NCBI GenBank assembly: GCA_017547285.1
Contig: JAFYQB010000117.1
Coordinates: 101,313 to 165,312, forward strand
Reading direction: 5' to 3'
Source: Clostridia bacterium
GTDB lineage: Bacteria > Bacillota > Clostridia > Christensenellales > Aristaeellaceae
Length of the DNA: 64,000 bases
The position numbers and the translations under genes were made by a program. How positions within the stretch are numbered: position 1 is the stretch's first letter; each line of letters starts with the position of its first letter. The notes beneath the pieces are model-generated. The model saw only the letters and a list, made by a program, of their open reading frames with translations. It searched no databases and was not told the origin of the DNA. Below are positions 53,500-61,313 of this stretch, one piece after another.

Positions 53500-53520
53500 G
53501 CATCGTCCTTGCGGCGATAT

Positions 53521-53595
53521 TGGCTGGGGTAGCAGGATTCGAACCTACGAGTGCGGGAGTCAAAGTCCCGTGCCTTACCGCTTGGCGATACCCCA
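53521..53595 (-). tRNA. tRNA-Gln (TTG)
   Basis: Minus-strand cloverleaf: acceptor TGGGGTA pairs with TACCCCA, followed by G and encoded CCA. Anticodon stem CGGGA/TCCCG encloses CTTTGAC, giving anticodon TTG. T-arm is intact. Confidence 0.96.
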
Positions 53596-53612
53596 CTGCG
53601 GGGATAAAAAAA

Positions 53613-53688
53613 TGGGGTGAACGGTGGGGTTCGAACCCACGACATCCAGAGCCACAATCTGGCGCTCTACCACTGAACTACGTCCACC
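53613..53688 (-). tRNA. tRNA-His (GTG)
   Basis: Minus-strand cloverleaf with the extra 5' G of histidine tRNAs (G-1 opposite C73). Acceptor GTGGACG pairs with CGTTCAC; encoded CCA. Anticodon stem CCAGA/TCTGG encloses TTGTGGC, giving anticodon GTG. Confidence 0.96.
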
Positions 53689-53693
53689 ATATC

Positions 53694-53770
53694 TGGCGCG
53701 CCTGGAGGGATTCGAACCCGCGACCCTCGGCTTAGAAGGCCGATGCTCTATCCGACTGAGCTACAGGCGC
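53694..53770 (-). tRNA. tRNA-Arg (TCT)
   Basis: Minus-strand cloverleaf: acceptor GCGCCTG pairs with CAGGCGC, discriminator G and encoded CCA. Anticodon stem TCGGC/GCCGA encloses CTTCTAA, giving anticodon TCT. It is first of the three-tRNA transcript Arg-His-Gln. Confidence 0.96.
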
Positions 53771-53819
53771 ATACCGAGTGTCACTTGCAATCCCTCACGG
53801 AACCCGCTGACAGTTGTTA

Positions 53820-53848
53820 ATGTTATCATATGCCAACGCAATTGTCAA
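53820..53848 (-). promoter_or_regulatory. Promoter of the tRNA cluster
   Basis: Minus-strand consensus -35 TTGACA (53843-53848) and -10 TAACAT (53820-53825), spacing 17 bp, about 40 bp before tRNA-Arg. Confidence 0.75.
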
Positions 53849-53931
53849 CAGTTTTTTGAAATTTCTTTTTTCTTTTTTTAAGCATTGATCTTACTGATGA
53901 AAAATAGACTGATGAAAAACAGATAAAAGAC

Positions 53932-53960
53932 TTGCCTTTTTGCAAAACCTCATGTAAAAT
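53932..53960 (+). promoter_or_regulatory. Promoter of the SRP RNA
   Basis: -35 TTGCCT (53932-53937) and -10 TAAAAT (53955-53960), spacing 17 bp; the RNA starts about 8 nt downstream. Confidence 0.75.
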
Positions 53961-53967
53961 AGATAAG

Positions 53968-54098
53968 CCGAGTGTACGATGACGGTTGAGTCCTGTGCGA
54001 TTTCAACGCGTGAACCCTGTCAGGTCCGGAAGGAAGCAGCAGTAAGCGCCGTTTGGGATGTGCTGCGGGGCTGCTCAGCCTGAGTGCACCCGGTTTTT
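53968..54098 (+). ncRNA. ffs: Small signal recognition particle RNA (4.5S-type)
   Basis: The apical domain is conserved: CCTGTCAGGTCCGGAAGGAA (54015-54034) then GCAGCAGTAAGC, holding the Ffh-binding symmetric and asymmetric loops and the GGAA tetraloop. The 5' CCGAGTG pairs with 3' GTGCACCCGG, closing a rod of about 125 nt. The size is that of the short bacterial SRP RNA without an Alu domain, shorter than the B. subtilis scRNA. The TTTTT after the final CGG ends the transcript. Confidence 0.96.
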
Positions 54099-54143
54099 CT
54101 TTATCATTTCACAATTGTGCTATCAGCAGGAGGATATGCTTCA

Positions 54144-55394
54144 GTGAATTATCAGCATGTTAAACAATATGACCCGGAACTTTTCCAGGCAATGACCGAT
54201 GAAGTGGAACGTCAGCGCGCACACATCGAACTGATTGCTTCCGAAAACTTTGTTTCTCCTGCCGTCATGGAGGCTATAGGTTCGCCTCTTACCAACAAAT
54301 ATGCTGAAGGTTATCCCGGCAAGCGCTATTACGGCGGATGCCAGTATGTTGACGTAGCCGAAAATCTTGCGAGAGATCGCGCCAAAACGCTTTTTGGCGC
54401 CGAGCATGCCAATGTGCAGCCTCATAGCGGTGCACAGGCCAATACCGCCGTCTACTTTGCCATGCTCCAGCCCGGCGACACGGTACTGGGCATGAATCTC
54501 AGCCATGGCGGTCACCTGACTCACGGTAGTCCTGTAAACATCAGCGGCAAGTATTTCAACTTTGTTCCATACGGTGTAGATGAAAAAACCGGCTGCATCG
54601 ATTACGATGTTGTTCGTTCGCTGGCCAAAGAGCATCAGCCCAAGCTGATTGTTGCCGGTGCATCTGCCTATCCCCGGGCCATTGATTTTGCCAGACTCCG
54701 CGAAATCGCCGATGAAGTTGGCGCTATGCTGATGGTGGATATGGCGCACATCGCCGGTCTGGTTGCTGCCGGCGAGCATATGAGCCCCGTCCCCTACGCT
54801 GACTTTGTAACTACTACAACCCATAAAACCCTGCGCGGCCCCCGCGGCGGTATGATCCTTTGCAAAGAGCAGTATGCCAAAGCAATTGATAAGGCGATTT
54901 TCCCCGGTACACAGGGCGGTCCTCTGATGCACGTCATTGCAGCAAAAGCTGTATGTTTCCGCGAAGCGCTGCAGCCCGAATTCAAGGCTTATCAGCAGCA
55001 GATTGTTAAAAACGCCAAAGCACTGGAAAATGCATTCCGCGCCAATGATATCAAGATGGTTTCCGATGGTACCGACAATCATCTGATTCTGATGGATCTG
55101 ACCAACACAGAGCGCACCGGCAAAGAAATGGAAGCATTGCTTGGCGCATGCAATATTACAGTTAACAAAAATACCATTCCCGGCGAACAGCGAAGCCCCA
55201 TGATTACCAGCGGCGTCCGCGTCGGTACCCCTGCCGTTACGACCCGCGGCATGACAGAACGCGATATGGAATTAATCGCCGGATTCATCAAGCGCGTAAT
55301 GATCGGCGGCGAGGCTGTATGCGAAAGCGTAAAGGCCGATGTAGTTGAAATGATGCAGCGTTTCCCGCTGTACGAAACCTTCTTCAATGCCTGA
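54144..55394 (+). CDS. glyA: Serine hydroxymethyltransferase
   Basis: 416 residues from GTG 54144, which has AGGAGG 10 nt upstream; a longer frame would begin inside the SRP RNA terminator. PLP fold type I features: '[17 protein letters not shown]', '[16 protein letters not shown]', '[15 protein letters not shown]', and the PLP lysine in '[14 protein letters not shown]'. It interconverts serine and glycine with transfer of a one-carbon unit to tetrahydrofolate. It overlaps yraN by 8 nt. Housekeeping gene; nothing odd. Confidence 0.97.
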   Translation: MNYQHVKQYDPELFQAMTDEVERQRAHIELIASENFVSPAVMEAIGSPLTNKYAEGYPGKRYYGGCQYVDVAENLARDRAKTLFGAEHANVQPHSGAQANTAVYFAMLQPGDTVLGMNLSHGGHLTHGSPVNISGKYFNFVPYGVDEKTGCIDYDVVRSLAKEHQPKLIVAGASAYPRAIDFARLREIADEVGAMLMVDMAHIAGLVAAGEHMSPVPYADFVTTTTHKTLRGPRGGMILCKEQYAKAIDKAIFPGTQGGPLMHVIAAKAVCFREALQPEFKAYQQQIVKNAKALENAFRANDIKMVSDGTDNHLILMDLTNTERTGKEMEALLGACNITVNKNTIPGEQRSPMITSGVRVGTPAVTTRGMTERDMELIAGFIKRVMIGGEAVCESVKADVVEMMQRFPLYETFFNA

Positions 55395-55761
55395 TATTCC
55401 AAAAAGCGTCCATTCAAAGGGTCTTCTTGGCGAATCTCTCGCAGAACAGCATTTGTCAACGCTCGGTTTGCAATGCATTGCACACCGCTATCATTCACCC
55501 TATGGCGAAATTGATCTGATCATGCTGGATCATGATGTTCTGGTATTTGTAGAAGTAAAGTTCAGGCACCACGGCACACTGGTTTCCGCTCAGGCAGCCG
55601 TTACGCCGGCCAAACAACGGCGTATAATCCAGACTGCGCTTTGGTATCTTAACGAGCATCCGCAGCATGCCAGCCGGTTGATGCGTTTTGATGTTGTATC
55701 CCTTTCAGGGGAAAGTTGCATAGAACATATTCCAAACGCGTTTCAAGGAGCCGGATGGTAA
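55387..55761 (+). CDS. yraN: YraN family (UPF0102) endonuclease-like protein
   Basis: 124 residues, family length. Restriction-endonuclease-like fold: '[18 protein letters not shown]', '[24 protein letters not shown]' with the D-x(n)-E-x-K catalytic pattern, and '[17 protein letters not shown]'. The family is predicted to act on nucleic acids, but its biochemical role is unsettled. It overlaps the end of glyA by 8 nt and is followed by a strong terminator. Confidence 0.9.
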   Translation: MPDIPKSVHSKGLLGESLAEQHLSTLGLQCIAHRYHSPYGEIDLIMLDHDVLVFVEVKFRHHGTLVSAQAAVTPAKQRRIIQTALWYLNEHPQHASRLMRFDVVSLSGESCIEHIPNAFQGAGW

Positions 55762-55799
55762 AAAAACTCCGAAAGAGAACTTTCTCTTTCGGAGTTTTT
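55762..55799. terminator. Bidirectional terminator after yraN
   Basis: A 17-bp arm pair: core ACTCCGAAAGAGA / TCTCTTTCGGAGT with loop ACTT, A5 before and T5 after. It works for yraN and for the convergent pseudouridine synthase gene. Confidence 0.95.
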
Positions 55800-55804
55800 C
55801 ATTT

Positions 55805-56668
55805 TCAAAAAGTAGGTTTGCAGGCGAACGTCATTTCATTCAGATAGTTCAGAAAACCGTCCATCTCAAATGTCAGTCGGCTGGAGCAAAGCATCAGCCT
55901 TTTGGCTTTATAATAGCGGTTTGCATCTCTGTTTCCATACTGGTCATCTCCCAGCAGCGGATGCCCTGCAAACGCCATATGTGCGCGTATCTGGTGGGTG
56001 CGGCCCGTATGGAGGACAACCTTAAGGCGGGAACATTCCCCTTTTTCGATCACAAAATATTCTGTTATGATCGGTTTCGTTTCACTGCTCTCATGCGGCG
56101 TTACGCGCACCCGGGCTCTTTTGGCGTCTTTCAGCAAATGATGTTTGAGCACTGCATGAGCAGGTGATGGCGTACCGAGAACCACACAAGTATATTCTTT
56201 GTGGATTTTTCGTTCCCTGAAAGCATCCTGCAAACTTGCCTGTGCCTGTTCTGTTTTGGCCAGAATGATCAAGCCCTCTGTCGGATTATCCAGGCGGTGG
56301 CAAAGCAGCGGTTCATGGCTCAGTTCCGGCTTTTGATCCAGCAGAATCTGCGTAAGATTTTTACCGCCCTTCGCATCTGCTTCGCAGCTGATACCAGCCG
56401 GTTTGAACACGATCAGTACATTTTCATCCTCATGGATGATCCGTACCAGCGGCTGCTTCGGTTTCAAATCACGTGTATAGATTTTGACTTCAGCCCCTGG
56501 TACGACGTGAGCATCCAGACCAACACGCTGCCCATTCACTTTGACGTCGCGTTTCTGAAACGCTTCGCGCAATACATATTCTGGCACTTCCGGAAGCATC
56601 CGCTTCGCCAGTGCAAACAGGCGAGACTTTTCCGCATTCACGGAAATCACAAAAGAATGCATTTCCAT
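55805..56668 (-). CDS. RluA-family pseudouridine synthase
   Basis: 287 residues. An S4-like RNA-binding segment (about 15-70, 'LREAFQKRDVKVNGQRV') precedes the RluA catalytic domain: 'VLIVFKPAGISCEAD', 'LCHRLDNPTEGLIILAKTEQAQ' (catalytic Asp), 'KEYTCVVLG' and 'HTGRTHQIRAHMAFAGHPLLGD'. The usual HRLDxxTSG motif reads HRLDNPTEG here, a mild variant. It converts uridine to pseudouridine in rRNA or tRNA; the target site cannot be told. It starts one base after the unknown upstream gene's stop. Confidence 0.92.
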   Translation of the reverse strand: MEMHSFVISVNAEKSRLFALAKRMLPEVPEYVLREAFQKRDVKVNGQRVGLDAHVVPGAEVKIYTRDLKPKQPLVRIIHEDENVLIVFKPAGISCEADAKGGKNLTQILLDQKPELSHEPLLCHRLDNPTEGLIILAKTEQAQASLQDAFRERKIHKEYTCVVLGTPSPAHAVLKHHLLKDAKRARVRVTPHESSETKPIITEYFVIEKGECSRLKVVLHTGRTHQIRAHMAFAGHPLLGDDQYGNRDANRYYKAKRLMLCSSRLTFEMDGFLNYLNEMTFACKPTF

Positions 56669-56669
56669 A

Positions 56670-57704
56670 TTATTGTACCAACGCCGTTTTCATCCCCATC
56701 CAGTGCGGTGTACACTGGTAGAGCATTTTCAGCGCTTCTTTCATAGCCTGTGTAGGAAGCACGCTCAGCATAGAAGCCATCACTTCTTCCATTTCATGCA
56801 GCGATACGCCCTGTTTGGCCAGCATCCGCAGGTCCTCCGCCGCCTCGCCCAAATCAAATTCCGGACGCAGCGCGCCGCGCAGCACACCGCAAAGGGTTTC
56901 ATGAAGGGGGATTTCTTCCGGCAGCATTCCATTCATGCCGCCAGCAATCAATTCCTGAGAAAGTTCAAGCGTGAAAATGCCTTCCACCGGCTGCATACGG
57001 AACATGCGATACGGATCAGCCAATCCGGGATGCAACAGGATCAAATCTCCGTTTGCGTCTGAAATATATTCAAACGATGACTGCAGATACCGACGGGCTA
57101 CCTCAAGCGCCAGCTGATCATCGCGCCGCATCACTTCACGCACAAACACATCAACAGGCTGTGCAGAATGAAGCAGGCCGGCAATATACAGCAAACCGTG
57201 AATGGTTGCATCAAAACGGAAAACCCGCTCCCGCGCTGCAACTGCTTCCGGCATATGGATCGTCAGCTTCAATGGTTCGTGAAGAGAAACAGGCAGTTTA
57301 AGCGTCCATTCTTCGCCGTTGGCGCAGAAACTGCACCACAGACGGCGCACAAGCGCTTCTGCAGCTCCAATATCATCCCAGTCGCCAAGCACGATCTCGC
57401 CGTTATTCATCAGCAGTCTTTCCAGAAGCTGCATTTCACCCATGCTGATATACAAGGCTTCCAGCGGCAAACGAACCATTACCCTTTCACGAAGTTCGTG
57501 AAGGGAAATCAGTTTATATTCTCCATTCTGCTCAAAAGATCCGGAAAGCAGGCGCATGGCATCCAGTTCTGTTGCTTCTTCGGAAAACAAACCTACGGAA
57601 GGATAGGCAAAAAGCCGGCGTTCGCATGCTTCAAACTGCTTTTCACGCATCATGCTCATGGTCATTTCGCACCAGTCCACCTGAAGCATTCTTTCTCTCA
57701 GCAT
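56670..57704 (-). CDS. Uncharacterised 344-residue cytoplasmic protein
   Basis: I do not recognise the family. 344 residues, no signal peptide or membrane helix, rich in Leu, Met and Glu. The N-terminal part looks helical ('MREKQFEACERRLFAYPSVGLFSEEATELDAMRLLSG'); the C-terminal part has 'TLELSQELIAGGMNGMLPEEIPLHETLCGVLRG' and 'GVSLHEMEEVMASML'. No metal or nucleotide motif is evident. It has a strong own promoter and GGAGG 10 nt before its ATG, and is coupled by a one-base gap to the pseudouridine synthase, so it may act in RNA metabolism. Confidence 0.75.
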   Translation of the reverse strand: MLRERMLQVDWCEMTMSMMREKQFEACERRLFAYPSVGLFSEEATELDAMRLLSGSFEQNGEYKLISLHELRERVMVRLPLEALYISMGEMQLLERLLMNNGEIVLGDWDDIGAAEALVRRLWCSFCANGEEWTLKLPVSLHEPLKLTIHMPEAVAARERVFRFDATIHGLLYIAGLLHSAQPVDVFVREVMRRDDQLALEVARRYLQSSFEYISDANGDLILLHPGLADPYRMFRMQPVEGIFTLELSQELIAGGMNGMLPEEIPLHETLCGVLRGALRPEFDLGEAAEDLRMLAKQGVSLHEMEEVMASMLSVLPTQAMKEALKMLYQCTPHWMGMKTALVQ

Positions 57705-57755
57705 ACGTTCTCTTCCTCCCTTCCATTTGCCAGGCGTTTCAAAACGCTATTCCCT

Positions 57756-57783
57756 ATTATACAGTCCCTGACCTTCGTGTCAA
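57756..57783 (-). promoter_or_regulatory. Promoter of the unknown protein/pseudouridine synthase operon
   Basis: Minus-strand consensus -35 TTGACA (57778-57783) and consensus -10 TATAAT (57756-57761), spacing 16 bp. Confidence 0.85.
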
Positions 57784-57854
57784 GATTTCAGACGATGCAA
57801 TTCATGGCATCCCAAAGTTTTTTATCGATATTACCGGCACCCCAATATGAAGGA

Positions 57855-57890
57855 ATCAAAAAAGATGCTTCTGAATGAAGCATCTTTTTG
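57855..57890 (-). terminator. Terminator of the GltS-like gene
   Basis: Minus-strand stem AAAAGATGCTTC / GAAGCATCTTTT with a 5-nt loop and a T6 tail. Confidence 0.9.
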
Positions 57891-57906
57891 ATAGGCTATT
57901 TAGCAT

Positions 57907-59274
57907 TTACTTCGTTTTACGCAGCAGCACAAAGGTAAGAGACGCAAAATAAAGCGAAGCAAGAATCAATGTAAGAATACACATCTGCGTGTTCTTGGCA
58001 GCAAGGCTTACAAACACCAGCAGCGGCGCACCCAAAACGATTGCGTAGCTGGAACCAACCACCAGATTGTTGGCTGCAGGTGTATGCAGATCAGGGTCGA
58101 TTTCACGCAGCAGCAGAACGCCGGAACCAATGGTGCCGGTCAGCATACCGTACATGGAAATCAGGCCTTCACGGTAGTAACCTCCATAAACGCGCTTGCA
58201 TACCATAACCAGGTAAAGCCAGGTAAAGACTGCGCCGCCTACAGCCATCAGAGCAAACGGCAGAAGAAGACCGCTGATATCGCCAAGGTCAATGGACGCA
58301 ATACCCGCCACGATCATCAAATCAAAGAAGAAGCCCGAAATTCGGTTAAGCAGATAATTGTTCTGATACTGGCGGGTAATCAGGCCGATTTTCTGGCCCT
58401 TGGCAAGCGACAGGCGAACCACCATTGCCAGCACAGAGCCAATGATGAAATTGAACCCCCACAGCAGCGAGTTCAGCAGATTGGCAAGGGCGGGCGAAAT
58501 GGCTGTAATCGCGCTTGTCAGACCCCAGGTAGTCAGGTAAGTGGCAAGATACACAATCAACACCATAACCGCCTGCATGGAGAATTTGTCGATGGAATCC
58601 GCAACCGGAATTTCGTTGCTGTCCTGAAAGAAACCGGGAATCTTGGTTTCATCAAAATCTTCTTTGGTACTGTTTCTCAACAGGCCGCGTTTCTTCCAGC
58701 GGTTCAGAATCAAAACACCCAGTGTGCAGGCGCATACATAGCCCGCAGCCGCGATGCTCAGACCAAAGCTGCGTCCGCCGGCAAATCCCAAGCTCTCATA
58801 GGAACCGCCAATATTGTTGGCCTGTCCGGGTCCCTGTCCGAAACCCATGGGCAACAGCAAGCCTGCCGCTTTAAACAGATCCGGCATTATGGTGTATGCC
58901 AGCACCAGCGTAATCACCAGGCCGACCATCGCCTGAATCAGATACGTACCAACAATCAAGGCACCGCTTTTAAAGCCAATGGCCTTGGCTTCTTTGTCTG
59001 TTTCAGGTACTGCCGTGCGCAGCGACATAGCGATAAAGCCAAGCGCAATGCAGTGATATACCAGCATTTCCATGGTTTCCATTGCAGGATTGTAAACGCC
59101 AATTGTTTTCAGGATCAGCAGAATAAAACCCGCCATCACAGATACCGGCAAAAGCATCTTGCGCATGAATGGTACTTTCCGGCGGAGTGCATTAGCGCCC
59201 CAAATAGCAAAAGCAATACAGCCCAACTCAATAATCAAATTCCAGAGTCCTGCATTGGCAGCTGAATAATCCAT
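57907..59274 (-). CDS. Sodium:glutamate symporter, GltS-like
   Basis: 455 residues with about 12 hydrophobic helices. ESS/GltS-like landmarks: 'LLLPMGFGQGPGQANNIGG' (first re-entrant, glycine-rich), 'AAAGYVCACTLGVLILNRWKKRG', and 'YGMLTGTIGSGVLLLREIDPDLHTPAANNLVVGSS' (second re-entrant). The family imports glutamate with sodium. The central loop (about 200-230) is longer than the membrane core. It starts 3 nt after the acyltransferase stop, so both are on one transcript. Substrate specificity is inferred from the family only. Confidence 0.85.
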   Translation of the reverse strand: MDYSAANAGLWNLIIELGCIAFAIWGANALRRKVPFMRKMLLPVSVMAGFILLILKTIGVYNPAMETMEMLVYHCIALGFIAMSLRTAVPETDKEAKAIGFKSGALIVGTYLIQAMVGLVITLVLAYTIMPDLFKAAGLLLPMGFGQGPGQANNIGGSYESLGFAGGRSFGLSIAAAGYVCACTLGVLILNRWKKRGLLRNSTKEDFDETKIPGFFQDSNEIPVADSIDKFSMQAVMVLIVYLATYLTTWGLTSAITAISPALANLLNSLLWGFNFIIGSVLAMVVRLSLAKGQKIGLITRQYQNNYLLNRISGFFFDLMIVAGIASIDLGDISGLLLPFALMAVGGAVFTWLYLVMVCKRVYGGYYREGLISMYGMLTGTIGSGVLLLREIDPDLHTPAANNLVVGSSYAIVLGAPLLVFVSLAAKNTQMCILTLILASLYFASLTFVLLRKTK

Positions 59275-59277
59275 ACA

Positions 59278-60429
59278 TCAAGCTCCTTCCGTAAGCGATT
59301 CCTGATGGTTACGCCACGCAGCCAGATATTTACGCAGACAGCGCGGTTTTTCTGCACGAATTTCATAATATTTGTCTTCGCAGGTCAAAACAATCACGCG
59401 CTTCTGGATCAAAGCCAGATTGCTGATCTTTGTCAGTTCAAATGAATACGCATCAAGACAAAGCTTGTCTCCGTTCAGCAGCAGCGTGCCCTTGGCCAGC
59501 TGTTCCTTGCCCTTTTCCTCGGATAGTCTGTACAACGTCATTTCCGCATCCAGCAGCTTGCTGTCTGGCGCAAAATCACAGTTTTTCAGGCATTCCATCT
59601 GCCATTTGTCCCACTGGGCGATATTTTCAAACGGTTCAGCAGGCTCAAAAGTACCATATTCGGTCATATCCACCTTAAACCCGCAATCGCACAGCACCTG
59701 ATGCCGTTTGCCGTGGATGGTTCCAATCCGTTTGCACTTCGGGCACAGGAACAGCGCGGTTTCAATGGCTTCCGCACGCTTGCGGCTGCGGTAGCGAACA
59801 GGCTGCTTTTTCTGGCGTTCCCATGCATCCTCATAGATATCGCGGTTGATGGCCTCGTTGATCTCGTCCGCAGTCATGGCTTTGAGCTGCTCGGGCGAAT
59901 AGGTATTCACCACATGGCCGTGGATTTTGCCCCTGCGGATGCCCTTACCCCATCTCGGCATGGTCAGATGGCCGCCCTCAATGCGAAACGTTTTGAGGGG
60001 TTTGCCGCTCACACGAGCCAGGGTAGCTGTGGCTGGATAAATCGGGATAGACTGACCGTTCCAGGTGCTTTCTCCCTCGCCAAACACACACACAGAGTGA
60101 CCCGCACGCAGTTTGCGCATCATGGTCATAGCTGTATCCATAGCTGTGGTACCTTTGCGGCGTGCAATGGGCGCAACCAGCCAGTGGATCACCTTGCTGA
60201 TCCATCCCAGACGGAAGATATGCTCGCTGGCCACATAATAGGTATGGCTGCCCTTCAAGCCGAGAGCAACAAAGAAAAAATCCACATCCGTCACGTGGTT
60301 GGAAACGATCAGCGTGGGTTCTTCCAGCGCTTCCGCCTCACAGGTATAGCCGAAAATGGCATGCACCGGATATTTGATCAGGTGATATAAAAACCGGTAT
60401 ATTTTCTGATGTCTTACGCTTTCGTTCAT
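59278..60429 (-). CDS. PlsC-like lysophospholipid acyltransferase with C-terminal zinc ribbon
   Basis: 383 residues from ATG 60429 (weak GGTGA site; ATG 60444 is an alternative). The N-terminal 210 residues are a PlsC acyltransferase: NHVTDVD (44-50, NHx4D variant), 'GEGESTW' (117-123) and 'FRIEGGHLTMPRWGKG'. Then a zinc ribbon with C229, C232, C247 and C249, and about 130 residues of a beta-rich tail ('LLLNGDKLCLDAYSFELTKISNLALIQK') that may be PH-like. Plain PlsC proteins are about 240 residues, so the tail is an addition of unknown role. It is coupled to the GltS-like gene. Confidence 0.82.
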   Translation of the reverse strand: MNESVRHQKIYRFLYHLIKYPVHAIFGYTCEAEALEEPTLIVSNHVTDVDFFFVALGLKGSHTYYVASEHIFRLGWISKVIHWLVAPIARRKGTTAMDTAMTMMRKLRAGHSVCVFGEGESTWNGQSIPIYPATATLARVSGKPLKTFRIEGGHLTMPRWGKGIRRGKIHGHVVNTYSPEQLKAMTADEINEAINRDIYEDAWERQKKQPVRYRSRKRAEAIETALFLCPKCKRIGTIHGKRHQVLCDCGFKVDMTEYGTFEPAEPFENIAQWDKWQMECLKNCDFAPDSKLLDAEMTLYRLSEEKGKEQLAKGTLLLNGDKLCLDAYSFELTKISNLALIQKRVIVLTCEDKYYEIRAEKPRCLRKYLAAWRNHQESLTEGA

Positions 60430-60543
60430 CCAAATCACCCGCATTTCGTACTTTATCCAGTATATAGTACATCCAAAGCATGTATTTTGGCAAGAGTTTG
60501 GCCATGATTCGTTCAAAATTTGTTCACTTTTTGTACAAAAAAA

Positions 60544-60804
60544 GAGCGTCCGAAAACGCTCCTTTCAGTTTGCCGATAAACCCCATCAGGAGGCGTCGGA
60601 GGGCCGCAGCCCTCCGACTCTTGTTCCGAAGCTGACGACATGCGCGTCAGCTTCGGAAGCCTTGCGCAGCAAGGCTTTCCTTACACCGTTTGCCGCCCGG
60701 CGAGCCGTCAGGCGAGTAGGCAAACGGTGCATCCTTCGTCGGAAAAGATCGCCGAAGGCGAGCTTTTTCGACGGCCTGAAAGGAGCGTCCGAAAACGCTC
60801 CTTT
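60544..60804. repeat. Hairpin-rich dispersed repeat flanked by a 22-bp direct repeat
   Basis: About 217 bp lie between two identical 22-bp copies (60544-60565 and 60783-60804) of a terminator hairpin, core GAGCGTCCGAAAACGCTC. The insert begins CAGTTTGCCGATAAAC and contains back-to-back hairpins: GTCGGAGGG/CCCTCCGAC (60595-60618), a 14-bp stem (60624-60658), GCCTTGC/GCAAGGC (60659-60675), ACCGTTTGCC/GGCAAACGGT (60685-60728) and a large stem at about 60737-60773. Ends are CTTTCAG...CTGAAAG. The first 44 bp recur at 63843-63885. No convincing protein is encoded, although a 78-codon frame runs through it. Confidence 0.85.
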
Positions 60805-60805
60805 T
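60783..60805 (-). terminator. Terminator of the YfcE-like gene (repeat-flank copy)
   Basis: Minus-strand hairpin GGAGCGT / ACGCTCC with a 6-nt loop and CTTT after it. The identical copy at 60544-60565 lies on the far side of the hairpin repeat, so the terminator is duplicated. Confidence 0.65.
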
Positions 60806-60809
60806 CCAT

Positions 60810-61313
60810 TCACTTTTCCCAATTGACCAGTTGCGGCACTACAAAGCCGCTGTCTTCAACCAGTATTTCCACATACGCGGAACGCCGTTTGGAACGTTCG
60901 CAGACCGCGCCGGGGTTGATAAGGTGCATATCATGTTCCAGTTCAATGTGTTCACAGTGAGTGTGCCCGTACAAAGCTACAGACGCTCCGCGTTCGCGTG
61001 CTGCAAACCAGAGGCGCTCCAAACCATACTTGACGTGCCGTGTATGACCATGACAGGCAAAAAAGCGAGCGCCGTTTACCGTAAACAGGATTTCGTTTTC
61101 TTCAAACGACGACCAGTCATTGTTGCCTTTCACGGCATAACAGACTGTGTCCTGCATAAAGCGCAGTGTTCTGACATTGTCAAAATCCCTTATGCCATCC
61201 CCAAGAAATACAGCAATGTCAATTTTGCCATGTCTTGCCGCCTGCTCAAAGGCTTCGCGCAGACTGTTTTCATCACCGTGCGAGTCGGATACTGCAACGA
61301 TCCGTTTGGCCAT
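60810..61313 (-). CDS. YfcE/MJ0936-type metallophosphoesterase
   Basis: 167 residues from ATG 61313, which overlaps the upstream stop by one base (TGATG); GAGG lies 7 nt upstream. Metal-site motifs: 'IVAVSDSHGDENSL' (D-x-H), 'IAVFLGDGIRDF' (GD), 'AVKGNNDWS' (GNND), 'FFACHGHTRHVKYG' (GH) and 'ALYGHTHCEHIE' (GHTH). This set matches small YfcE-type phosphodiesterases. It is coupled to the RNase PH-RdgB fusion, so an RNA- or nucleotide-related role is plausible. The hairpin repeat begins right after its terminator. Confidence 0.92.
   Translation of the reverse strand: MAKRIVAVSDSHGDENSLREAFEQAARHGKIDIAVFLGDGIRDFDNVRTLRFMQDTVCYAVKGNNDWSSFEENEILFTVNGARFFACHGHTRHVKYGLERLWFAARERGASVALYGHTHCEHIELEHDMHLINPGAVCERSKRRSAYVEILVEDSGFVVPQLVNWEK

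Noticed and set aside
53490..53881. Short frames of about 80 codons across the tRNA cluster
   Set aside because: They lie over three well-formed tRNAs on the other strand.
54084..54143. Longer glyA starting at 54084
   Set aside because: It would begin inside the SRP RNA; GTG 54144 has an AGGAGG site and gives the usual N-terminus.
60544..60804. Possible CRISPR array
   Set aside because: The stems differ in sequence and size, and there are no regular repeats and spacers; only two 22-bp copies exist.
60586..60822. 78-codon frame through the hairpin repeat
   Set aside because: It consists of palindromic repeat sequence, lacks a ribosome site and reads as low-complexity basic peptide.
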